Source of the DNA: Novosphingobium sp. SG707
GTDB taxonomy: Bacteria > Pseudomonadota > Alphaproteobacteria > Sphingomonadales > Sphingomonadaceae
NCBI RefSeq assembly: GCF_012275515.1
Contig: NZ_JAAZQL010000001.1
Span: 124,001 to 188,000 of the forward strand
Direction: 5' to 3'
Length of the DNA: 64,000 nt
The position numbers and the translations under genes are program-made. Every line of letters starts with the position of its first letter. The first letter of the stretch is position 1. Below are positions 57,534-64,000 of this stretch, one piece after another. Below the pieces are notes generated by a model. That model saw nothing but the letters and a program-made list of their open reading frames with translations, was not told where the DNA came from and searched no databases.

Positions 57534-58121
57534 AGGAACCCCCAATGATTATCGAGGGCAGCGATAGCGGGCGGGCGCCGCCGTGTTTAACAAGGATTTG
57601 GAATTTTCATTGATGAAATCAGATATTTAGATTTCTCAATCTGCTTATTGGCAATGCTCAACCATCGTCGTGCAAAAACCGCGTCAGGAAATGCTGGCCC
57701 AGCGATTGCACCGGGCTGGCCGAGGGCATGCGCAGCACATCAGGCCCGCCCACCATGCCAACGTGATGCAGGCCAGCTCCTCGGCCACCTCCGTCGCAGG
57801 CCCAGTTCCTGTCGCACAGCCAGCGCCGCGCGCGCCAGGCGTCAGGTAAAATCCGCGATCTGCGCGTGCTTGTCGGCAATCGCATGATCGGTGGCGGCAA
57901 AGGCAGGATAGGTCAGCGCAACGGCGATAATCCCGCCAAGAGGCAGATAACCATGTTTAGAAAATCGAGGAAACGCGATATCAACTCCGAAAATTCCTGT
58001 ATTTTGTGTGATGGCGGGTAACCCATACCCATGATTTACATTAACGAGGATTACTAAAGCCGGTCGATTAATCGAAATATGATTTTATTTGTTATGTGTA
58101 TTTGACGGCCTCAACTGCCCC
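57534..58121. other. 588-bp region without a supported gene
   Basis: Between the locus 2 receptor and the nitronate monooxygenase. AT-rich at 57590-57650 and 57950-58110, with a GC-rich middle. Short open frames at 57648-57887 (plus) and 57658-57900 (minus) have no recognisable domain and no good RBS; the middle may be a decayed gene. Both promoters should lie in the flanking AT-rich parts. Confidence 0.5.
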
Positions 58122-59162
58122 ATGGACCTGCTCACCCGCCTTGGCCTTTCGATCCCGCTTGTTCAGGCGCCCATGGCGGGCGTTTCCACGCCGGACATGG
58201 CGGCGGCGGTGTGCAATGCCGGGGCGCTGGGCTCGATTGGCGTGGGGGCCACCGATGCAGCGGGCGCACGCGCGATGATCCATGTCTTGCGGGCGCAGAC
58301 CGGGGCGGCGTTCAACGTCAACCTCTTTGTCCATGAGACGCCCAAGCCCGATCCGGCGCGTGAAGCGGAATGGCTCGACACGCTGGCCCCGCTGTTTGCC
58401 AAATTTGGCGCGCCGGTGCCGCAGCGTTTGCGCATCATCTATCGCAGCTTTGCCGATGATCCCGATATGCTCGCCATGCTGCTGGCCGAGCGGCCCCCGG
58501 TGGTCAGCTTTCATTTCGGCCTGCCCGCGCCCGATGTGCTGAGCGCGCTGCGCGGGGCGGGATGTTTGCTGATGGCGAGCGCGACCAATCCTGCCGAAGC
58601 GGCCATCATCGAACGCGCCGGGATCGATGTCATCATCGCGCAGGGGATCGAAGCGGGCGGCCATCGCGGCATGTTCGATCCCGATGCGCCCGATGATGGG
58701 CTGGGCACTTTTGCCCTCACCCGGCTGCTGGTGCGGCAAACCCGCCTGCCGGTGATCGCGGCGGGGGGCATCATGGATGGCGCGGGGGTGCGCGCCGCGC
58801 TCGATCTGGGGGCGGCAGCGGCGCAATTGGGCACAGCCTTCATCGCCTGCCCCGAATCCAGCGCGGATGCCGCCTATCGCGCCGCATTGATGAGCGATGC
58901 GGCCCATCACACGCGCTTTACCTCGGCCATTTCGGGGCGCCCGGCGCGTTGTCTGGCCAACCGCTTTTCAACGCTGGATTGCAATGCGCGTCCGGCCGCC
59001 TACCCCATCGCCTATGATGCGGGCAAGGCGCTGAATGCGGCGGCCAGGCAGAAGGGCGAGTATGGGTTTGGCGCGCAATGGGCGGGGCAAGGCGCGCCGC
59101 TGGCCCGCGCCATGCCGGCGCGCGAATTGGTCGAGGCGATCCGCAGAGAAATGGCGACCTAA
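58122..59162 (+). CDS. nitronate monooxygenase (2-nitropropane dioxygenase family)
   Basis: A 346-residue FMN TIM-barrel protein: starts [24 protein letters not shown], then [54 protein letters not shown] with the catalytic-type His, [17 protein letters not shown] and [10 protein letters not shown]. It oxidises alkyl nitronates (propionate 3-nitronate type) with O2. I choose the ATG at 58122; the frame to 58089 lacks support and the RBS is weak. No operon partners. Confidence 0.9.
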   Translation: MDLLTRLGLSIPLVQAPMAGVSTPDMAAAVCNAGALGSIGVGATDAAGARAMIHVLRAQTGAAFNVNLFVHETPKPDPAREAEWLDTLAPLFAKFGAPVPQRLRIIYRSFADDPDMLAMLLAERPPVVSFHFGLPAPDVLSALRGAGCLLMASATNPAEAAIIERAGIDVIIAQGIEAGGHRGMFDPDAPDDGLGTFALTRLLVRQTRLPVIAAGGIMDGAGVRAALDLGAAAAQLGTAFIACPESSADAAYRAALMSDAAHHTRFTSAISGRPARCLANRFSTLDCNARPAAYPIAYDAGKALNAAARQKGEYGFGAQWAGQGAPLARAMPARELVEAIRREMAT

Positions 59163-59171
59163 GAGTAACGC

Positions 59172-60206
59172 CTAGCTCTGGCCGCGATCAATCACCGCCC
59201 GGTTGCGGCCGGAGCGTTTGGCCTCGTAGAGCGCCTTGTCCGCCGCCTCCATCAGGGCGAGGCGACGGTCCTCGCGGTCGGGCTGGCAGCCTGCGCCGCC
59301 TACGCTGATCGTCACCCGGCCCGACACCGGCGAGGAGGAATGGGCCAGATCGAGCGCCTCGACCGCCTCCACCGCGCGCTGGGCCAGCATGGTCAGATGA
59401 CCCAGCGGCGTGGCGGGCAGCACGACGACAAATTCCTCGCCGCCCAGCCGGACCACGAGATCCTTGGGCCGCCGAAACGCGGCCTGCACCGCCTGCGCCA
59501 CCTTGCGCAGCACTTCATCCCCGGCCAGATGGCCATAGGTGTCGTTGAATTGCTTGAAATGGTCGATGTCGATGATGAGCAGCGACAAAGGCTGGCGATC
59601 ACGCGCGGCCTGGCGCCATTCGGTCTCGAAATATTCGTCGAAATAGCGCCGGTTGCTCAGCCCCGTCAGCCCGTCGACATTGGTTAACCTTTGCAGCGCG
59701 AAATTGGCCTGCATCAGCTCCTGCTGGCTCTTGCGCAGCGCGCGATAGGCCTCATCGCGCTGAATCTGCGAGAGATAGGCCGCCGAATGATAGCGGATGC
59801 GCGCGATCAGCTCGATCCGGTCGGGCAATTTGACCAGATAGTCATTGGCCCCCGCGCGAAAGGCATCACTCTTGACGCTGGCTTCTTCCTTGGTGGACAA
59901 CACGATGATCGGGGTGTTGCGCGTATGCGGATCGGCGCGATACTGGCGCACCAGATCCAGCCCGTTGACCGAGGGCATCACCAGATCCTGCAGGATCACC
60001 GTGGGCTGAACCGCGCGGGCAATCGCCAGAGCATCGAGCGGGTTCGAACAATAGTGAAACTCGATCCCCACCTCATCCAGCAGCGCGCGGCGCACCGCCT
60101 CGCCCACCATGATCTGGTCATCGACCAGCAAAACCATGATCGACTGGCTGGGCAACGGCGGTTCGGTTTCGTCGATATCGGGATCGACCGAGACCTGGGG
60201 GTTCAT
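59172..60206 (-). CDS. wspR: response regulator with GGDEF domain (WspR-like diguanylate cyclase)
   Basis: A 344-residue REC-GGDEF protein. Residues about 20-140 form a receiver with DD, phosphoacceptor Asp in ILQDLVMP and the conserved Lys in YLVKLPD. Residues about 170-340 are a diguanylate cyclase with RLGGEEFVVV (GGEEF intact) and an RxxD (RPKD) inhibitory site five residues before it. It should make c-di-GMP when phosphorylated by the CheA-like kinase and be subject to product inhibition. ATG overlaps the CheB-like stop. Last gene of the wsp-like operon. Confidence 0.92.
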   Translation of the reverse strand: MNPQVSVDPDIDETEPPLPSQSIMVLLVDDQIMVGEAVRRALLDEVGIEFHYCSNPLDALAIARAVQPTVILQDLVMPSVNGLDLVRQYRADPHTRNTPIIVLSTKEEASVKSDAFRAGANDYLVKLPDRIELIARIRYHSAAYLSQIQRDEAYRALRKSQQELMQANFALQRLTNVDGLTGLSNRRYFDEYFETEWRQAARDRQPLSLLIIDIDHFKQFNDTYGHLAGDEVLRKVAQAVQAAFRRPKDLVVRLGGEEFVVVLPATPLGHLTMLAQRAVEAVEALDLAHSSSPVSGRVTISVGGAGCQPDREDRRLALMEAADKALYEAKRSGRNRAVIDRGQS

Positions 60207-61228
60207 TCTGACAATCCTTTCGTCGAAAGCCGCAGGCCGGGAAGCTCGGTCAACCGACGCGCAATCTGTTCGAGGGGGAGCACTTCGCGCGCCGCGTCAA
60301 GCTGGAGCGCGGCCTTTGGCATACCATACACCGCGCTGGAAGCCTTATCCTGCGCAATGGTTAAATGACCTTTGTCGCGCAATTCCTTCAATCCACGTGC
60401 CCCGTCGGCCCCCATGCCGGTGAGCAACAGGCCGGTGAGCGCGCCCGGCCAGAACTGACCCGCGCTGCGAAAGAAAACATCGATGGAGGGGCGATAGGTG
60501 TGATCGGAAGGCTCGCTGGAATAACCAAGTCTTTCCGGTGACTTGAACACCAGATGATCGTCTGTTCCGGCCACCAGCACCTCGCCGGGGCGCACCCGGT
60601 CGCCCTCCTGCGCCAGACGCACCGAGAGCGCGGATTGATCGTTCAGCCATTGCGCCAGCCCCTGGGCGAAACGGGCATCGACATGCTGGACAATGACGAT
60701 CCCGGCGGGAAATCCGGCAGGCAGTTCCTTGAGGATCGCCGCCAATGCCGCAGGGCCGCCCGCCGAGGCGCCAATGGCAATCAACTGGCTGGTGGCACCG
60801 CGTTCGATGCCTTTGGGCGCGGGCGCACTGCTGCCCGCCTCGATCAAGCGGCCCACCGCGTCGATCTTGGTCAGCAGCGGATGTTTGCCCGCCGTCGGCG
60901 CGCCATGCAGCAGGGGCGTATCGACCGCATCGAGCGCGCCCTTGCCCATCGCGGCAAAGACCTGCGCGGCATTGCTTTCAATATCCGATGTTGCCACCAG
61001 AATGGCGCAGGGCGCCTCGGCCATGATGCGGCGTGTGGCCTCCACCCCGTTCATGCGCGGCATCACCAGATCCATCAGGATAATGTCGGGCCGATCGCGC
61101 AGCGCCATCTCCACCGCCTCTACGCCATCGGCGGCGGTCCATGCCACCTGATGCTGGGGCGCCTGCGCCAAAACCCGGCGCAATGCCTCGACCGCCAGCG
61201 GCAAGTCATTGACGATACCAATTCTCAT
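60203..61228 (-). CDS. wspF: CheB-type methylesterase (WspF-like)
   Basis: A 341-residue REC-CheB protein. The receiver has the phosphoacceptor in ILMDLVMPRM; the methylesterase domain shows the catalytic Ser region IAIGASAGGPAAL, His in VQHVDARF and Asp in GMGADGARGL. It would remove methyl groups from the Wsp receptor (outside the window) and so damp c-di-GMP output. ATGA overlaps with the CheA-like gene above and WspR-like gene below. Confidence 0.92.
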   Translation of the reverse strand: MRIGIVNDLPLAVEALRRVLAQAPQHQVAWTAADGVEAVEMALRDRPDIILMDLVMPRMNGVEATRRIMAEAPCAILVATSDIESNAAQVFAAMGKGALDAVDTPLLHGAPTAGKHPLLTKIDAVGRLIEAGSSAPAPKGIERGATSQLIAIGASAGGPAALAAILKELPAGFPAGIVIVQHVDARFAQGLAQWLNDQSALSVRLAQEGDRVRPGEVLVAGTDDHLVFKSPERLGYSSEPSDHTYRPSIDVFFRSAGQFWPGALTGLLLTGMGADGARGLKELRDKGHLTIAQDKASSAVYGMPKAALQLDAAREVLPLEQIARRLTELPGLRLSTKGLSE

Positions 61229-63489
61229 GCCGCGCTCTCCCCGATCAGGTCTATCACGGCATCAATCAGGGCGTCATTCTGGAAACTACCTTTGGTGAGG
61301 TAATAATCTGCCCCCACTTCCAGCCCGCGCCGGCGGTCCTCCTCGCGGTCCTTATAGGACAGGATCATCACCGGCATGGCCTTGAGCGCGGGATCATGGC
61401 GGATGCGGCGCACCAGTTCGATCCCATCCATGCGCGGCATGTCAATATCGCTGACCACCAGATCGAAGCCGCCATGGCGCAGCGCGTTCCAGCCATCCAT
61501 GCCGTCAACCGCGACTTCGACATCATAACCGTGATGATCGAGCAATTTACGCTGTAATTCGCGCACGGTGAAGGAATCGTCCACCACCAGCACCCGCTTG
61601 CGCCTCGCCCCGGTCTCAACCCCGATTTCGCGCCCGACCGGTGCCAGACGGTCCGTCGCCGCCAGCTTTTCCAGCGAGCGCAGCATATCCTCGACATCGA
61701 CAATCAGCAGCGGCGCGCCATCCTCGGTCAGCGAGGCGGCACTGATATCCTTGATCTTGCCCAGACGCGGGTCAAGCGGCTGCACCACCAGCTCGCGCCC
61801 GCCGGTAAAGCCGTCGACCACCAGCGCGAACATATGGTCGCCCGCCCCCAGCAGGACCACGCAAAGCTCCTCGGGCGCGCCCTCGGGCGGGACGCAGCCC
61901 AGCACCTGATGCGCGCCCACCAGCCCCACCGCATTGCCCTCGATCAGGATATGCTGGCGCCCCTCGACCGTGCGGACCTGATCGGCGGGCACTTTCATCG
62001 CGCCCGCAATATGGGCAAAGGGAAAGGCATAAGGCTCGCCGCCGATATCGACCAGCAAGGCGCGCACCACCGAGAGCGTCAGCGGCAATTCAAGCCGGAA
62101 CCGCGTGCCCTCGCCATGGCGCGATATGATCCGCACCCGCCCGCGCACCTGGCGGATCATGTCCTGCACGATGTCCAGCCCCACGCCGCGCCCCGAAATC
62201 TCGGTAACGTCGCTTTTCATCGTAAAGCCGGGCAGGAAGAGGAATTCGAGCAATTCGGCTTCGCTCAGCCGCGCCGCCGTATCGGGGGCGGCCAATCCGC
62301 GCGCGATGATCGTGCGGCGGATGGCGGACAGGTCGATGCCCCGCCCATCGTCGGAAACGATGATCTGCAAGGCGCCCGCCTGATGGCTGGCCTCGACGCG
62401 AATGAACCCTTCGGCGGGCTTGCCCGCCGCGCGGCGCTCCTCGGGGCTTTCCATGCCATGGTCCAGCGCATTGCGCAGCAAATGGCCCAGCGGCGCGTCC
62501 AGCTTTTCCAGAATATCACGGTCAACCTGGGTGCGTTCGCCCAGGATTTCGAAGCGGACCTGTTTGCCCAATTCGCGCGCGATGTCGCGCACCATGCGGG
62601 GAAAAGCGGCCATGCCATCGGCAAAGGGCCGCATCCGCACCATAAGCGCCTGATTATACAGACGATGGGCCAGATTGGTCGTGCGGTGGTTCGAGGCTTC
62701 GAGTTCGTCCAGCCCGCCCGCCAGTTGCCGCCGACAATCAAACAGCCGCCGCCGCGCTTCTTCCAGCGCCGAAGTTGCCCGCTCATCCAGCAAATCGGCA
62801 GGCAGCGCCGCCTGCAAGGCGTCGATGGCCGCCGCCGCCTGATGATGCATCCGCTTGAGCCGCAAAAGCGATTGTTCGAGCGGGGCCAGACGCCGGGTTT
62901 CGACCAGCGATTCCCCGGCCATGTCGAGCAGGCGGTTGAGATTTTCCGCGCTGACACGCAGGGCACGGTCCCCCTCACCCAGCTTTTCGGGCAGGAGCCT
63001 TTCAGGCGCGGGCGCAGGCTGTATTTCGGACGGAATTTCAGGCACGGCGGCCACCATCACCGGCGGCGCAGGTTCCGGCTCGCTCGCCACGGGCGCCGCA
63101 GTCAGCGCGGCGGCAAAGCGCTCTGCATCGGCCTGCCAGATATCCTCGTCGAAATTCTCGCCCTCCCCCTGCCCGGCCAGCGCCGAGAGCAGGTCCACGC
63201 CGCTGAGCAGCAGGTCGATCTGGGCCGGAGCCAGACGCAGTTGCCCCCCCTGCGCCAGAACGAAAATATCCTCCATCGCATGGGCCACCGTCACCGCCGG
63301 ATGAACACCCACAATCCGCGCCGCGCCCTTCAGCGAATGGGCCGCGCGCATGCAGCATTCCAGCATATCGCCCTGAGCCGGGTCCTTTTCCAGCGCCAGC
63401 AGGGCGTCGGTCAGGGCCTTGGTCTGCTCCTCGGCCTCGATCCGGAACAGATCGCGCAGCGAGAGCGATGAAGGATCCACATGCTTCAT
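61225..63489 (-). CDS. wspE: hybrid CheA-like histidine kinase (WspE-like)
   Basis: A 754-residue kinase with Hpt domain (His in AAHSLKGAAR, residue 51), acidic/Pro-rich linker around 130-170, dimer/HATPase region with DHGMESPEER and IIVSDDGRGID, GRGVGLDIV, CheW-like regulatory domain, and C-terminal REC domain (RVLVVDDSFTVREL; Asp in DLVVSDIDMPRMDG). The hybrid Hpt-HATPase-CheW-REC layout is that of WspE. It should phosphorylate the WspF- and WspR-like receivers. Coupled by 4-bp overlaps on both sides. Confidence 0.93.
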   Translation of the reverse strand: MKHVDPSSLSLRDLFRIEAEEQTKALTDALLALEKDPAQGDMLECCMRAAHSLKGAARIVGVHPAVTVAHAMEDIFVLAQGGQLRLAPAQIDLLLSGVDLLSALAGQGEGENFDEDIWQADAERFAAALTAAPVASEPEPAPPVMVAAVPEIPSEIQPAPAPERLLPEKLGEGDRALRVSAENLNRLLDMAGESLVETRRLAPLEQSLLRLKRMHHQAAAAIDALQAALPADLLDERATSALEEARRRLFDCRRQLAGGLDELEASNHRTTNLAHRLYNQALMVRMRPFADGMAAFPRMVRDIARELGKQVRFEILGERTQVDRDILEKLDAPLGHLLRNALDHGMESPEERRAAGKPAEGFIRVEASHQAGALQIIVSDDGRGIDLSAIRRTIIARGLAAPDTAARLSEAELLEFLFLPGFTMKSDVTEISGRGVGLDIVQDMIRQVRGRVRIISRHGEGTRFRLELPLTLSVVRALLVDIGGEPYAFPFAHIAGAMKVPADQVRTVEGRQHILIEGNAVGLVGAHQVLGCVPPEGAPEELCVVLLGAGDHMFALVVDGFTGGRELVVQPLDPRLGKIKDISAASLTEDGAPLLIVDVEDMLRSLEKLAATDRLAPVGREIGVETGARRKRVLVVDDSFTVRELQRKLLDHHGYDVEVAVDGMDGWNALRHGGFDLVVSDIDMPRMDGIELVRRIRHDPALKAMPVMILSYKDREEDRRRGLEVGADYYLTKGSFQNDALIDAVIDLIGESAA

Positions 63490-64000
63490 GCCAGAAAGCG
63501 CTCCATCGCGGCAAAGACCAGATCCTCATCCAGCCGCCCCACCTGCATCCCCTGCCAACCCAGCAGGCCGCGCGTATAGGCCGAGGCGGAGCGGGCCAGC
63601 GTGATCGGCACGGGGCGCAACCGGCGCGTGTCATGGTTGCGCAGATGCTGCACCTCATCAACGGGAAAGGCCAGACGGCGACCCTCATGGCGCACCACCA
63701 CCAGCCGCCCATGGCCGCCCACAGCCATCGGCCCGATCAGCAACTGCGCAATGGAAACGCAGATCACCAGTTCGCCGCGCACATTGACCAGCCCCAGCAG
63801 GCCCGGATGCCCTCGATGCGGCAGCGTATGGACAGGGCGCAGGCGCAGGATCTCGTCCAGCACCAGCGTGGGCAGGGCGAACGATTCCGCGCCCAGCCGA
63901 AAAACCATCAGGGATTCCCCGGCGCCATGGCGGGCTTCCTCATCCGCCTTTGCCACCGGCGAGGCATCGTGATCCACCGGCAGATCGCGGTCGAGCAGCA
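63486..64000 (-). CDS. wspD: CheW-like adaptor (WspD-like), 5' end outside window
   Basis: At least 171 residues visible. The core is CheW-like: FRLGAESFALPTLVLDEIL, HTLPHRGHPGLLGLVNVRGELVICVSI, RLAFPVDEVQHL. A GTG at 63977 could start it, but the same frame stays open to the edge and reads LLDRDLPV just before, like the N-terminal extension of WspD proteins. I therefore treat it as partial. It would link receptor and the WspE-like kinase. ATGA overlap with that gene. Confidence 0.88.
   Translation of the reverse strand, partial: LLDRDLPVDHDASPVAKADEEARHGAGESLMVFRLGAESFALPTLVLDEILRLRPVHTLPHRGHPGLLGLVNVRGELVICVSIAQLLIGPMAVGGHGRLVVVRHEGRRLAFPVDEVQHLRNHDTRRLRPVPITLARSASAYTRGLLGWQGMQVGRLDEDLVFAAMERFLA

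Noticed and set aside
61834..63471. 545-residue plus-strand open frame opposite the WspE-like kinase
   Set aside because: Antisense to strongly conserved kinase motifs; the translation is compositionally biased and lacks an RBS.
1..64000. tRNA, rRNA genes and CRISPR arrays
   Set aside because: No cloverleaf-like segments, rRNA-like stretches or regularly spaced identical repeats were noticed on reading; a tRNAscan/Infernal run would be needed to exclude tRNAs fully.

Overview
The window reads as part of a chromosome (or large replicon) of a GC-rich alphaproteobacterium, most likely a sphingomonad of the Novosphingobium/Sphingobium type. The grounds are three long TonB-dependent receptors, many secreted proteins of unknown function, DUF6152 and DUF6644 proteins, fused and compact catabolic operons, and a Wsp-like signalling operon. 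Genus is inference. I saw no rRNA, tRNA or CRISPR array. The only mobile DNA is a decayed IS1380-type fragment at 37.0-37.4 kb.

Layout. 1-4.4 kb: a truncated Asp-box (BNR) beta-propeller gene and an aldehyde dehydrogenase, divergent from a 2-keto-4-pentenoate hydratase-like gene coupled to an SDR. 4.5-18.9 kb: locus 1, a receptor, secreted-protein and membrane-protein system. It holds a TonB receptor, secreted GVW-family proteins, DUF6152 proteins, a Tat-type exported propeller, a c-type cytochrome lipoprotein, two DUF6644 membrane proteins and two hydrolase-like proteins whose catalytic residues look lost. Two paralogous membrane-anchored winged-helix regulators are embedded in it. 18.9-26.7 kb: an AraC regulator and an amine/amino-acid oxidation cluster (cyclodeaminase-like, RidA, FAD oxidoreductase, aldehyde dehydrogenase, APC permease). 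27-31.8 kb: PepSY membrane protein, second TonB receptor, PQQ-type sugar dehydrogenase. 31.8-36.8 kb: acyl-CoA operon (CoA ligase, Cys-less thiolase homologue, DUF35-SDR fusion) and two coupled MarR regulators. 37.0-38.2 kb: gene graveyard. 38.4-50.5 kb: an organosulfur scavenging region with three flavin monooxygenases, an ABC importer, a thiol dioxygenase, a triple rhodanese, an AprA-like flavoprotein with its ferredoxin, LysR and a peroxiredoxin. 50.5-57.5 kb: locus 2, a second copy of the locus 1 gene set (diheme cytochrome c, two GVW proteins, two DUF6152 proteins, two DUF6644 proteins, TonB receptor). 58-64 kb: nitronate monooxygenase, then a wspD-E-F-R operon running off the right edge.

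How the genes work together. Loci 1 and 2 share the same parts: TonB receptor, DUF6152, GVW-family secreted proteins, one each of two DUF6644 subtypes, and a cytochrome c. This co-occurrence suggests an uncharacterised periplasmic/inner-membrane system. All four DUF6152 proteins are predicted to be cut by signal peptidase immediately before His-His, so the mature protein would start with histidine, as in histidine-brace copper proteins. Locus 1 also carries a repeated element, two GNAACGGT-like half-sites spaced 11 bp apart. It is identical over 22 bp at two promoters, related at two more, and always points towards a receptor or secreted/membrane gene. It is the best candidate binding site for the embedded regulators. 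These functional readings are inference; the sequence features behind them are given entry by entry.
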